From JBBDXI01 sp040902425 (lineage in GTDB: Bacteria; Planctomycetota; Phycisphaerae; Phycisphaerales; UBA1924), in the NCBI GenBank assembly GCA_040902425.1, contig JBBDXI010000091.1, forward strand, positions 19,174-83,173: 64,000 nt of DNA, given 5' to 3'. The notes under the pieces were generated by a model, which saw nothing but the letters and a program-made list of their open reading frames with translations, was not told the DNA's origin and did not search any database. This document shows positions 8,157 to 16,992 of the stretch, in pieces. The position numbers and the translations under genes were made by a program. Position 1 is the first letter of the stretch. The number at the start of each line of letters is the position of its first letter.

Positions 8157-10402
8157 GTCGTGGCCGCCGCCTTGGTGACGAGGAGGACGATGACGATGAG
8201 CAGCCCGATCCCCCCCGCCATGCCGACGGCGTAGCCGTGAAGTTGGCCGGACTGGGCGGGCCTGAGGATGCGGCCGGTAGCGCGGGGGAGCCAGCCGGCG
8301 AGGCCGACCAGGCCATCCACGACCAGGGCGTCGAAGTAGTAGAAGAGGTGGGAGAGGGCCCAGAGGGGCTTCACGAAGAGCAGGTCGTAGAGCTCATCGA
8401 CGTACCACTTGTTGCGGGCCCACCCGGCGATCGGGCCCAGGGCCGGCACGAGCGCGTCGGCGCGGGAGCGGGCGGCGCTGGTGCGGCCGGCGTAGTGCAG
8501 CCACCAGGCGAGGGCGATGCCGATGAGGCCGATGACGGTCGAGACCGCGAGCATCCACTGGTGCGGGTCGGACCAGAAGCCGTGGGCGTCGTGAGCGTGC
8601 GTCTCGACCGCCGCGGTCGAGCTCTCGACCATGCCGCCCACCCAGCCGTGCGTGTCCGCCGGGAAGAGGACCAGCGGGATGGCCGCGAACGTGCCGAGGG
8701 CGAGGATGACCAGCACGGTGTTGATCGCCCAGCCCGGCGGGTGGGGGTGGAACCCGTGCTCGCCCGGGTGCTCCGCGGCGGCGGCCTTGGCCGCGAGTTC
8801 GGACTCGATGGCCCGTTCTTCCTTCTCCTCGTGCGGGAGATCGTGATGGGCATCGTGGGCGTGGGCGTCGTGCCCGTGCAGCTCATCGCCCGGCTCGTAG
8901 TGGACCGGACCGACGAAGACGCGGAAGAAGACGCGGAAGGTGTAGTAGGCGGTGAGGCCGGCGGTGAGCACCAGCAGGATGCCGAGGGCCTGGAAGCCGG
9001 GGCCGTGGGCGACGAACGCCTCGGCCATGATCGTGTCCTTGGACCAGAACCCGCTGGTGACGATCGGGAAACCCGAGAGGTTCAGGCAGCCGATCAGCAT
9101 CGTGAACCCGACGATGCGCCAGCCCGGAATCCTGGCCACGCCCGAGAGCTTGCGGAGGTCGAGCTGCCCGGCGAAGCCGTGCATCACCGCCCCGCAGGCG
9201 AGGAAGAGCAGGGCCTTGAAGAAGGCGTGGGTGAAGACGTGCGAGGCCGCGCCGACGCTCGTGAGGAAGCCCAGCCCCGCGAACATGAAGCCGAGCTGGC
9301 TCACGGTCGAGTAGGCCATGATCCGCTTGATGTCGAACTGGGCCATGCCGATCGTGGCCGCGAGCAGCGCGGTGAACCCGCCGATCCAGGCGACGGTGGG
9401 CAGGGCGTAGGGGGACAACTCGAAGACCCAGAGCGTCCGGGCGATGAGGAAGACGCCGGCGGTCACCATCGTGGCGGCGTGGATGAGGGCCGAGACGGGC
9501 GTCGGCCCCTCCATGGCGTCCGGCAACCAGACGTACAGCGGGAACTGGGCCGACTTGCCGAACGCCCCGAGCATGAGGAGGAAGGGGATGAGCTGGACAT
9601 CGGCGGGGATCTTGTCGTGGAAGCCGTCGCGGGCCCAGCCGAGGTAGAGCTGGAACGTCTCGTGCGAGAACAGCGCGGCGTACTCGACCGTGCCGAACTT
9701 GACGAAGATCAGCCAGATGGCCAGGGCCAGGCCCAGGTCGCCGATGCGGTTGACGATGAACGCCTTCTTGGCCGCGGCCACGGCGCTGGGCTTCTTGTAG
9801 AAGTACCCGATAAGCAGGTAGGAGCAGAGGCCGACGCCCTCCCAGCCGAGGTAGAGGAGGACGAGGTTGTCGGCCATGACGAGGCAGGCCATGGAGAAGA
9901 CGAACAGGTTGAACCCGGCGAAGAAGCGGCAGTAGCCGACGCCGAGGTCCCCGGCCATGTACTCGCTGGCGTAGAGGGCGATGAGCGTGGCCAGGCCGGT
10001 GACGAAGAGCATCCACAGGACGGTGAGACCATCCATGTAGAAGCCGAAGTTGGCGGTGAAGTGCTGGCCGGGCTGGGTGCCCCAGGAGAGGTCGAACCAC
10101 TGGTAGATGACGGTGTGGAGGGCGGTAGAGGCGCCGTGGGGGAGGTCCGGGACGGTCGCGGCGGCGGCCTGGAGCTGGAAGTAGACCATGACCGCGACGA
10201 CGAAGCTCGCGGCGAGGGAGCCCACGCTGATCCACGCGGGCAGCTTGCTCCTGACGCCGAAGGCGGCGCAGAGGCCGGTGAGGGCGGAGGCGAGCAGGGG
10301 CAGCAGCGGGACGAGCGCCGCCCACCAGGGGCCATCCGCGAGCGCGGGCGGCTCAACGACAGCGAGGGTCGAGACCAGGGCTTGTTCGAGTGCTCCGCTC
10401 AA
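8153..10402 (-). CDS. nuoL: NADH-quinone oxidoreductase subunit L
   Basis: This 749-aa subunit is the distal antiporter-like part of complex I. Conserved blocks include LVLLYLGWEGVGLCSYLLIG and PDAMEGPTPVSALIHAATMV. The sequence FDIKRIMAYSTVSQLGFM carries the conserved lysine. At roughly residues 505-555 there is a charged, His-rich insertion (DELHGHDAHAHDAHHD and beyond), which makes it longer than the usual ~610-aa NuoL. The chosen start is TTG at 10402, with a GAAGG sequence six bases upstream; no better ATG lies nearby. The gap to nuoK is 64 bases and contains a small inverted repeat. Confidence 0.92.
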   Translation of the reverse strand: MSGALEQALVSTLAVVEPPALADGPWWAALVPLLPLLASALTGLCAAFGVRSKLPAWISVGSLAASFVVAVMVYFQLQAAAATVPDLPHGASTALHTVIYQWFDLSWGTQPGQHFTANFGFYMDGLTVLWMLFVTGLATLIALYASEYMAGDLGVGYCRFFAGFNLFVFSMACLVMADNLVLLYLGWEGVGLCSYLLIGYFYKKPSAVAAAKKAFIVNRIGDLGLALAIWLIFVKFGTVEYAALFSHETFQLYLGWARDGFHDKIPADVQLIPFLLMLGAFGKSAQFPLYVWLPDAMEGPTPVSALIHAATMVTAGVFLIARTLWVFELSPYALPTVAWIGGFTALLAATIGMAQFDIKRIMAYSTVSQLGFMFAGLGFLTSVGAASHVFTHAFFKALLFLACGAVMHGFAGQLDLRKLSGVARIPGWRIVGFTMLIGCLNLSGFPIVTSGFWSKDTIMAEAFVAHGPGFQALGILLVLTAGLTAYYTFRVFFRVFVGPVHYEPGDELHGHDAHAHDAHHDLPHEEKEERAIESELAAKAAAAEHPGEHGFHPHPPGWAINTVLVILALGTFAAIPLVLFPADTHGWVGGMVESSTAAVETHAHDAHGFWSDPHQWMLAVSTVIGLIGIALAWWLHYAGRTSAARSRADALVPALGPIAGWARNKWYVDELYDLLFVKPLWALSHLFYYFDALVVDGLVGLAGWLPRATGRILRPAQSGQLHGYAVGMAGGIGLLIVIVLLVTKAAATT

Positions 10403-10426
10403 AATCTACCTTCGTCTCACGTCTCA

Positions 10427-10458
10427 CCAACCCCTCGCTCACGCTCGGGGCTCGTTGG
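10427..10458. repeat. Imperfect inverted repeat between nuoK and nuoL
   Basis: Outer arms CCAAC and GTTGG enclose a CCCC...GGGG core with a CTC bulge. It is the only sizeable spacer in an otherwise overlapping operon. It may be a small dispersed palindrome or may tune expression between nuoK and nuoL. The stem is short and imperfect, so this is a weak call. Confidence 0.35.
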
Positions 10459-10466
10459 TTGCCGAG

Positions 10467-10817
10467 TCATCCCTTCAACTGCTGCCACTCCTCCGCATCC
10501 AGCGTCTCGCGCCGCCGGAAGAGGAGAACGACCAGAGCCAGGGCCATCGCCGCCTCGGCCGCGGCCACCGTCAGCACGAAGATCACGAACGTCTCGCCGG
10601 TGTGGTTGAGGTGGTAGCGCCCGAACGCGATCAACGCGATGCCCGCGGCCTGGAACATCAGCTCCGTGCAGAGGAACATGATGATCAGGTTCCGCCGCGT
10701 CGTGAACCCGATCAGCCCGATGGCGAACATCGCCGCGGCGACAAACAGGTAGTGGGCCAGGGTCAGCCCGTGCATCGGCGCCGGGTAGTTGGCCTGGGCG
10801 AGCAGGGCGGCGGTCAT
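10467..10817 (-). CDS. nuoK: NADH-quinone oxidoreductase subunit K
   Basis: This 116-aa membrane subunit of complex I has three transmembrane helices. Two conserved buried glutamates used in proton transfer in this family are visible in FLCTELMFQAAG and in FVLTVAAAEAAMALALV. The gene starts inside the end of nuoJ (ATGA overlap) and is transcribed with it. It is slightly longer than the usual ~100 aa because of its N-terminal segment (MTAALLAQANYPAP), which could mean a later start, but the overlap supports the one chosen. Confidence 0.95.
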   Translation of the reverse strand: MTAALLAQANYPAPMHGLTLAHYLFVAAAMFAIGLIGFTTRRNLIIMFLCTELMFQAAGIALIAFGRYHLNHTGETFVIFVLTVAAAEAAMALALVVLLFRRRETLDAEEWQQLKG

Positions 10818-11776
10818 CGCGCCCCCTCGCTGCGCGTCACCTCGGAGGCGAGGCTGGCGGCGTGGCGGGCCTTGGCCTCCTCATCCAGCTGGACCTGCTT
10901 GCGGGCCAGCACGACCGCCCCCAGCATCGCCATAAGAAGGATGACGCCGGCGATCTCGATCGCCCCCGGGTGGTCGGCCAGCAGGCGGTAGGCGACGGCC
11001 TCGATGTTCCGGACCTTCTGCTCGTCGAGGGCCGCGGCGAACTTCTTGCCGGGCATGGCCTCGATCTCGGGCCTGGTCTCGGCGGGGGCCATGACCTTCC
11101 CGGGGTACTGGGCGAGCAGCGACTGGTCGGCGCCCGCAGGGCCCGGGCCGGGCAGGTCATCGACGCCGCGGAACATCATCGAGGTGAGCACGGCGAGGAG
11201 CACGAAGCCGACGAAGACGCCGGCGAGGGGCTCGCGGGCCCGCGTGTCGTACTCGGCGAGGACCTCTGACTCCTCCTCCGCGGGCGACTGCGTCGCCAGC
11301 ATGATCACGAAGAGGTAGGTGATGAGGATCGCCCCGGCGTAGACGATGACCAGCGCGAAGGCGAGGAACTCGGCCGAAAGAATCACGAACAGCCCCGCCG
11401 AGGCGAAGATCGTCATGATGAAGTAGAGGGCCGCGTACACCGGCTTGTGGTGCGTGACCACCCGCAGGGCCGAGCCGAGCCCCACGGCGGCGAAGATGTA
11501 GAAGAAGAGGTTCGGCCGGTGCTCGCCGGCCTTCAGGCTCATCAGGAGCACGAGCAGCCCGCCCGCGGCCGCGGCGAGGATCATGCCGATCGGCTGGGGG
11601 TTGAGCCCCTTGCGGGGGAGGGCCACGAGCACGCCCGCCGCGCCGAGGGCCAGCAGCACGTAGAGCGCAACCTGGTTGACGACCTGGTCCAATCGGGGCC
11701 CCGGGAAGAGGGCCAGCAGGATAGAGGGGCATGCGGGGAGCGGCAACCGGCACGGGGATGTGCCCGCTCGTACCAT
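10814..11776 (-). CDS. nuoJ: NADH-quinone oxidoreductase subunit J
   Basis: This is the complex I membrane subunit. The conserved core PVYAALYFIMTIFASAGLFV followed by LAFALVIVYAGAILITYLFV is diagnostic. About two extra hydrophobic segments precede the core (ALYVLLALGAAGVLVAL and IGMILAAAAGGLLVLLMSL). A hydrophilic loop of about 80 residues precedes the last helix. The start is uncertain. ATG at 11776 is the most upstream candidate that does not run into the divergent pgsA gene, but it lacks a clear ribosome-binding site, and a TTG at 11692 is an alternative. This is the first gene of nuoJKLMN in this window; the other complex I genes are not here. Confidence 0.9.
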   Translation of the reverse strand: MVRAGTSPCRLPLPACPSILLALFPGPRLDQVVNQVALYVLLALGAAGVLVALPRKGLNPQPIGMILAAAAGGLLVLLMSLKAGEHRPNLFFYIFAAVGLGSALRVVTHHKPVYAALYFIMTIFASAGLFVILSAEFLAFALVIVYAGAILITYLFVIMLATQSPAEEESEVLAEYDTRAREPLAGVFVGFVLLAVLTSMMFRGVDDLPGPGPAGADQSLLAQYPGKVMAPAETRPEIEAMPGKKFAAALDEQKVRNIEAVAYRLLADHPGAIEIAGVILLMAMLGAVVLARKQVQLDEEAKARHAASLASEVTRSEGAR

Positions 11777-11783
11777 CGCCGCC

Positions 11784-12533
11784 ATGCCGGATGCTCCCCT
11801 ACCCGCGTCACGGGCCGATGTTCCTCGCCCGGGCGCGCGCGCCGCGCCGGAGGTTCCGGGGATCGGCGTCTGGCGGCACCTGCCCAACACGATCACGCTC
11901 CTGCGGGTGGTCCTCGCGGGCGGGTTCTTCGCGGTGCTGACGCCGTGGCGCTTCGAGCGCTCCCCCCTGGCGCACGGGCACTCGCCGGACTGGCTGCTGC
12001 TGGCGGCGGTGGCGCTGTTCGCCCTGGCGGCCGCGACGGACGCCCTGGATGGGTACCTGGCCCGCCGCTGGCGGGTGATCACCACCTTCGGGCGGATCAT
12101 GGACCCCTTCGCCGACAAGCTGCTGATCATCGGCGGGTTCGTCTACCTGGCCGGGCCGGGGTTCGTCACCGCCCGCTACAGGGTGGACGACACGCTGGGG
12201 ACGGCGTCGATCACGGCCGTGCAGTCGTGGATGGTCGCGGTGGTGCTGGCCCGGGAGCTTCTCGTCACGAGCATCCGGGCCGTGTTCGAGTCGCGGGGCG
12301 TCGAGTTCCCTTCCAACCTCAGCGGGAAGCTGAAGATGATCCTGCAGTCGCTCTGCATCCCGGCGGTGCTGCTGCTGCTGAATATCCCCAGCGTGTGGAG
12401 CGGGACGACCCCCGGCTGGGCGGGGTGGACGATCCGCGGGCTGGTCTGGACGACCGTGGCGGTCACGGCGTACTCGGGGGTGCCGTACGTCGTCCAGGCG
12501 TTCCGCGCGGCGCGGGCGGAGAAGCGGCCGTGA
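11784..12533 (+). CDS. pgsA: CDP-diacylglycerol-glycerol-3-phosphate phosphatidyltransferase
   Basis: The enzyme transfers a phosphatidyl group from CDP-diacylglycerol to glycerol-3-phosphate, the committed step to phosphatidylglycerol, in the inner membrane. The 249-aa protein carries the CDP-alcohol phosphotransferase motif with D89, G90, A93, R94, G103, D107 and D111 all present (DGYLARR ... GRIMDPFAD). Several hydrophobic helices surround it. The next gene overlaps by four bases and encodes the phosphatase for its product, so the two catalyse consecutive steps. It is divergent from nuoJ, only eight bases from the nuoJ start proposed here. Confidence 0.95.
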   Translation: MPDAPLPASRADVPRPGARAAPEVPGIGVWRHLPNTITLLRVVLAGGFFAVLTPWRFERSPLAHGHSPDWLLLAAVALFALAAATDALDGYLARRWRVITTFGRIMDPFADKLLIIGGFVYLAGPGFVTARYRVDDTLGTASITAVQSWMVAVVLARELLVTSIRAVFESRGVEFPSNLSGKLKMILQSLCIPAVLLLLNIPSVWSGTTPGWAGWTIRGLVWTTVAVTAYSGVPYVVQAFRAARAEKRP

Positions 12534-13072
12534 GTCCGGCGCCCCTGGTGCTCCCCCGGCGCGGCGGCCTGAGCCGCGCGGGCGCCCTGCTGGTCACCAC
12601 CTTCGGCCTGGGGTACCTGCGGCCGGCATCGGGGACCTGGGGCTCGCTCCCGAGCGTGGCGCTGGCGGCGGCGCTCATGGCGGCGGGGGCCGGGCCGGCA
12701 GGGTCCCCGTGGGTCTACAACCTGGCTCTCGCGGCGGTCGCCGTGTTCTTCACGCTCGCGTGCGCCGCCTACGGCGACGCGGCCGAGGCCCGGTACCTCC
12801 GCAAGGACCCCTCCAACGTCGTGGCCGACGAGACCGCGGGGCAGGCGGTCGCGCTGCTGTTCATCCCCGCGCACGCCGCGGCCACGCCCGGGCGGGCGGC
12901 GGTGGCGCTGCTGGCGGCGTTCCTGCTGTTCCGGCTGCTGGACATCCTCAAGCCCTTTCCCGCCGGGCGTTTGCAGCGGGTGGCGGGGGGCTGGGGGATC
13001 GTGCTGGATGACCTGTTCGCGGGGGTGTACGCGCTGGCGGGCGTGCAACTGATCACGCGGCTGCTCATGTAG
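12530..13072 (+). CDS. pgpA: Phosphatidylglycerophosphatase A
   Basis: This 180-aa membrane enzyme dephosphorylates phosphatidylglycerophosphate to phosphatidylglycerol. Family blocks are clear: FGLGYLRPASGTWGSLP near residue 25, DPSNVVADETAGQ near residue 98 (acidic active-site region) and LDILKPFPAGRLQ followed by GIVLDDLFAGVYA near the C-terminus. The GTG start at 12530 overlaps the pgsA stop by four bases and has GGAGAAG upstream. Together with pgsA it forms a two-step lipid operon. Confidence 0.93.
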   Translation: MSPAPLVLPRRGGLSRAGALLVTTFGLGYLRPASGTWGSLPSVALAAALMAAGAGPAGSPWVYNLALAAVAVFFTLACAAYGDAAEARYLRKDPSNVVADETAGQAVALLFIPAHAAATPGRAAVALLAAFLLFRLLDILKPFPAGRLQRVAGGWGIVLDDLFAGVYALAGVQLITRLLM

Positions 13073-13146
13073 GCCGGCCGCTCATGTCGGCCCCGCCGAC
13101 GGAACCGGGAGCGGGACCGGGCCTTCAATGGCCCCAAGGAGTTGCC

Positions 13147-13419
13147 ATGCCCTGCCTTCTTGTGCTGCTCGCCTTTTTCTTCCCGCGCGTGGTGCTGGTC
13201 ATCCTCTGGCTGTTCACGACCTACCTGCACACGGCCTACCAGGCGTGGATCTGGCCGGTGCTGGGGTTCTTCTTCCTGCCGTACACCACGCTGGCCTACG
13301 CGTGGGCGCACAACGCCGGGGGCGGGAGCCTCTCGGGCTTCCCGCTGATCGTCGTGATCATCGCCGTGCTGCTGGACCTGGGCGTCCTCGGCGGCGGCGC
13401 GGCCTCGCGGAAAGGCTGA
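13147..13419 (+). CDS. Small membrane protein, unknown
   Basis: This 90-aa protein has three hydrophobic segments and very little outside them. The ATG at 13147 has an AAGGAG ribosome-binding site six bases upstream, so the longer reading from 13084 is not needed. No family assignment was made. It lies 74 bases after pgpA and may be co-transcribed with the lipid genes; it converges on a reverse-strand dockerin gene. Confidence 0.7.
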   Translation: MPCLLVLLAFFFPRVVLVILWLFTTYLHTAYQAWIWPVLGFFFLPYTTLAYAWAHNAGGGSLSGFPLIVVIIAVLLDLGVLGGGAASRKG

Positions 13420-13438
13420 GGCAGCCGGCCGCTTACGA

Positions 13439-14896
13439 TCAGGGGCAGCCCGCGGCGAACCGCTGCAGGAAGCAGCCGAAGTCGCCGACGTTCAGCACGG
13501 GGGGCGTGGTGCTGCCGTCGCAGTTGGCGTACCACAGGCCCGCGGCGAACTTCTGGAGGTAGCAACCGAAGTCGCCCACGTTGAGCACGGGCGGGGCGGT
13601 GCTGCCGTCGCAGTTGGCGTAGCAGACCGGCGCGGCCGTGTCGATGAGGATCGCGGCCGCCCCGTCCGTCGTGCCGTCGGTGAGGACGACTCGCGTCACC
13701 ACATACCGACCATCCGGAGTGATCACCAGGACCGCCCCGAAATCGCCCAGAGCGAAGGACTTGATGGCCAGAACCCCCAGCGGCGTCTGGACCGCGTCGC
13801 CCTCCTGCGCCAGCATCCGGTCCTGGAGGAAGACCCCCGCGTTGGCCGCGGCCGGCCCGTTCCAGTCGGCGAACCAGAGGACCCGCCCGTCGGCGGTGAG
13901 CCGCGGCCCGCGGTTGACGCCGAAGCCGGTGAGGGAGTACTGGGCGAGGCCGGGGAGGGGCTGGCCCTTCTGGCGGTAGACGGCGCCGTTGCGGGCGATG
14001 ATGGCGTTGGTGGCGATCTCCCCGCTGATGCTCCCGGCGACGGCGGTGTCGCCACCATCGCCGAGGGCGACGGCCGCGCTCGTGAGGTTGAGCCATTGGC
14101 GCCCCGGAAGGGGCGAGGCGCCATTAGGGATGGCGAGCGCGGTGGTGGCGCCGGGCGTCCACATGAAGATCCCGGCGAAGTTTCCGCTGAGCGCCGTGAA
14201 GACCGCGTGGCCCGAGTTGTTGATGTCGCCCTGCCAGACGCCGTTGAGCACGTCCGTGACCTGGCCGAGGCCGGGGAGCGTGTCGCCGGGGCGAACGATC
14301 AACTGCTGGGCGGTCGAGCCCGTCTGCGGATCCAACGTGATCCGGGCCGCCGCGCGGACCAACTGGCCGCCACCCCATCTCAGGGCGCACGGCGCGAAGA
14401 ACTGGGCCGACTCGTTCATGGCGGAGCGGAAGAACGAGTAGTAGAGCGTGCCCGCGGGGACGTTGGGGTCGGTGCAGGGCGCGCCGGCGCGGACCACGAG
14501 CTGGCCCTGCCGCACGATGGCGGAGTCCTGCCCGCTCTGGGCGTTCCGCAGGCCGATCCGCACGCCGAGTTCGCCGGCCGGGCCGAGGCTGCTCGTCCCG
14601 ATGAACGAGATGGTCGTGCCCGTGCCGGGGGCGGGATCATCCTCGCGCATCGCCACCTGGCCGTCGCGGAGGATGAGCGTGTTGGCGTTGCCGTTGGGAT
14701 GGTCGGTCGCGACCGCGACCGCCCATGAGCCGGCGCTGTTGACGGCGATGTCGGTGATCGAGGTGACGTTGCCGATCCCGGGGACGGGGTCTCCGACGAC
14801 CACCAGCGGATGCAGAAGGACCTGCGCGTGCGAAGCGGCCGCGGCGCCGGCGACCGCAAGAAGTGTCACGGCGCGAACTGGCGGGCTGCGGCTCAT
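13439..14896 (-). CDS. Secreted protein with two GC-type dockerin-like repeats
   Basis: This 485-aa protein begins with a signal peptide (ending near SHAQ, residue 25). A body with repeated beta-strand segments follows, with phrases such as DPVPGIGNVTSI, DTLPGLGQVTDV and QPLPGLAQYSLTG that suggest related repeats. The C-terminus carries two near-identical units, YANCDGSTAPPVLNVGDFGC and YANCDGSTTPPVLNVGDFGC, each followed by a short helix ending in KFAAG or RFAAG. This GC-dockerin tail is characteristic of Phycisphaerae extracellular proteins. Function of the body is unknown; surface anchoring or assembly is inferred from the tail. Confidence 0.85.
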   Translation of the reverse strand: MSRSPPVRAVTLLAVAGAAAASHAQVLLHPLVVVGDPVPGIGNVTSITDIAVNSAGSWAVAVATDHPNGNANTLILRDGQVAMREDDPAPGTGTTISFIGTSSLGPAGELGVRIGLRNAQSGQDSAIVRQGQLVVRAGAPCTDPNVPAGTLYYSFFRSAMNESAQFFAPCALRWGGGQLVRAAARITLDPQTGSTAQQLIVRPGDTLPGLGQVTDVLNGVWQGDINNSGHAVFTALSGNFAGIFMWTPGATTALAIPNGASPLPGRQWLNLTSAAVALGDGGDTAVAGSISGEIATNAIIARNGAVYRQKGQPLPGLAQYSLTGFGVNRGPRLTADGRVLWFADWNGPAAANAGVFLQDRMLAQEGDAVQTPLGVLAIKSFALGDFGAVLVITPDGRYVVTRVVLTDGTTDGAAAILIDTAAPVCYANCDGSTAPPVLNVGDFGCYLQKFAAGLWYANCDGSTTPPVLNVGDFGCFLQRFAAGCP

Positions 14897-14965
14897 CGGC
14901 GGGGCAGTCTAATCGAGGCCGGATCGCAGACAAGAGGCGGTGACGCGTCTGGCCGTTTGGGGCGT

Positions 14966-16453
14966 TCAGTACGCCCGTTCCAGCTTCGCCCCGGGATAGA
15001 ACCGCAGCACCGCCTCCTGCCACGGGTCGCCCCGCTCCGCCATCGCCCGGGCGCAGTACTGGCACATCCCCACGCCGTGCCCGAAGCCCCGGCCGCGGAT
15101 CACCACGCCGCTGGGCGTGACATCCATCTCCAGGTCCCCCGAGCGGACGCGGGTCTCGCGGGTGATGGGCTTCACGCCCGCCACGCCGTAGTTGCAGGCC
15201 ACCCGCAGGAGCTCCGCGGCGATGGGGAACGTCGCGCCCTTGTCGTCGGTCACCACGTAGCGCGTCGGACGCCCGACGGGGTTGGTCTGCACCGTCTCGA
15301 CGCCCTCGATCAGGGCCATCTTGCCGATCGGGTGGCCGTTGGTCCGACCCCACTCGCGCAGCTGCTTGCTCAGCTCCGCCCGGTCGCGGGTGAGGCTCCA
15401 GCGGTGGATCGGCGAATCCTTGCACGTCGTCTCGCGCGGGCTCGGCTGGATGGGCGCCGCCAGGTTGAACTCGAACCCCGGGCCCGTCGGCCAGACGCTC
15501 GCCGCGCCGGCGGTGCGCCCCCCGCAGGTGCTGGAGTAATACGACCGCAGCAGGCCGCCGTTCCACGTCAGGACAATCCCGCGCGTCTCGGCAACGGCCT
15601 TCGCGGCGTTGGGGATCTCCGGCCCGCCGTTGTACGCCTGGTCCAGCTCGCCGGCCTCCAGGTCCCACGCCTTGCCGTTCTGGATCGACCGAGCCCGCTC
15701 GTGCAGGGCGTAGGTGCGGGCGCAGACGGCCTGCACGTGGAACGCGCCCAGCGGCCAGTGGCTGGGCATCTCGGCGATGATCACGCCGGTGAGGTAGGCC
15801 TCGATGGGGACCACCTCGATGAGGTCCATCTTCGCGGCGGGCGCCGCGGGCGCGGCGCGGGCCGCGGGCCACTTCGGGCGCGACGGGGCTTGCAGCGCCA
15901 GGAGCGCCGCGGCGGGGTCGCTCGACGCCAGCGCCGGGCCGGGCGGCGCCTCCTCGGGCTCGGCATCCGCCAGAGGAGCGGTGCGCGGGATGATCCGCAG
16001 GCGCCCGGGGTAGGCGACGCCGTCCACCTTGATCCTGGCGGCGGCCGCCGACCCCTTGGCGATGCTCTCGATCTCGACCCACGGGACGGAGGCGACGGCC
16101 CGCTCGGAGCCCGAGGCATCCACGATCCGGCACCCGCCGGCGGTGGCGGTGATGGTCACCGGCGCCTTCAGCGTCGCCGACTCCCCCACTCCTGCCCGGA
16201 TGAGGAACTGCTCCGGCCCCGTCAGCTTGACGGACGCGACGGCGGCCTTGATGCGGATCCGGACATCCGGCTCGGTCGCGGGGATCGGCGGGGCCTCCGC
16301 GCGGACCGGCGCCCCCCCGCCCGGCGTGGACTGGCACGACCAGAGCCCCCAGCCCGCCCCCAGCGCGACGACGGCCGCGACCAGGGCCGCGTTCAGGCGC
16401 GGCTGGCGCGCGGCGAGCGTGAGGGCTTTGCGGAGGCTCATCCTGAGCGCCAT
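14966..16453 (-). CDS. SpoIID/LytB-domain protein
   Basis: The 495-aa protein starts at an ATG with AAGGAGAG upstream; longer frames lack this signal. A membrane segment near residues 20-40 ends in WGLWSC, a possible but atypical lipobox. The SpoIID domain is evident from YLTGVIIAEMPSHWPLGAFH, VQAVCARTYAL, YYSSTCGGRTA and the C-terminal GFGHGVGMCQYCARAMA. In other bacteria this family cleaves or modifies denuded peptidoglycan glycan strands or stimulates amidases. Here it is probably a cell-envelope peptidoglycan enzyme. It is divergent from a small lipoprotein gene with a 96-base shared promoter region. Confidence 0.88.
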   Translation of the reverse strand: MALRMSLRKALTLAARQPRLNAALVAAVVALGAGWGLWSCQSTPGGGAPVRAEAPPIPATEPDVRIRIKAAVASVKLTGPEQFLIRAGVGESATLKAPVTITATAGGCRIVDASGSERAVASVPWVEIESIAKGSAAAARIKVDGVAYPGRLRIIPRTAPLADAEPEEAPPGPALASSDPAAALLALQAPSRPKWPAARAAPAAPAAKMDLIEVVPIEAYLTGVIIAEMPSHWPLGAFHVQAVCARTYALHERARSIQNGKAWDLEAGELDQAYNGGPEIPNAAKAVAETRGIVLTWNGGLLRSYYSSTCGGRTAGAASVWPTGPGFEFNLAAPIQPSPRETTCKDSPIHRWSLTRDRAELSKQLREWGRTNGHPIGKMALIEGVETVQTNPVGRPTRYVVTDDKGATFPIAAELLRVACNYGVAGVKPITRETRVRSGDLEMDVTPSGVVIRGRGFGHGVGMCQYCARAMAERGDPWQEAVLRFYPGAKLERAY

Positions 16454-16549
16454 CGACTCTCCTTGCGACACTCCCGGCGTCGGCTTGCCACGCCGGCGGG
16501 CCCGCCCGGTACGATACCGCGCCGGCTTCGCCGGCCGCTTGCCCCGCTC

Positions 16550-16984
16550 ATGACGACCCGCAGCCGAACCCATGCCCTCTCCCTTCGCCTCTGTACATCG
16601 AGCATCGGCGCGGTGGGGCTTGCCTTGTTATCGGCGTTGGCGGCCGGTTGTGCCAGCAACAAGCCGCCGGTCGTGTCCCCCGCCCCGTACGCAGGCCCCC
16701 CGGTGGCGGTGGATTCCTCCGGCCCCCAGCACATCCTGATCTTCACCGCCCCCACCGGCGGCTGGGCCGTGCAGCTCGACCAGACGGTGCGGGACCTGGA
16801 CCGGACGCGGGTGTACGTGACGACCCGCCGCCCCAACCCCGCCTTCCAGCAGACCCAGGCCCTGGTGGACCACCGGATCGCGACCACCGTACCGCCGGAG
16901 ACGCCGATCGAGGTCTACATCCGGAGCGCCCTGCACGACCAGGAGCCAGCGGCGCTGTCGTACCAGCGGCTGCCGGGGCGCTGA
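16550..16984 (+). CDS. Small lipoprotein, unknown function
   Basis: The 144-aa product has a signal peptide with a good lipobox (LAAGC near residue 31). The mature part includes HILIFTAPTGGWAVQLDQT and an Arg-rich stretch, but I recognise no family. It is transcribed divergently from the SpoIID/LytB gene and could share regulation with it. It converges on the next reverse-strand gene with eight bases between stops. Confidence 0.7.
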   Translation: MTTRSRTHALSLRLCTSSIGAVGLALLSALAAGCASNKPPVVSPAPYAGPPVAVDSSGPQHILIFTAPTGGWAVQLDQTVRDLDRTRVYVTTRRPNPAFQQTQALVDHRIATTVPPETPIEVYIRSALHDQEPAALSYQRLPGR

Positions 16985-16992
16985 ATGGCGCC

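Noticed and set aside
8237..10609. A 790-codon open frame on the + strand
   Set aside because: It is antisense to nuoL and the downstream half of nuoK, which carry complex I signatures.
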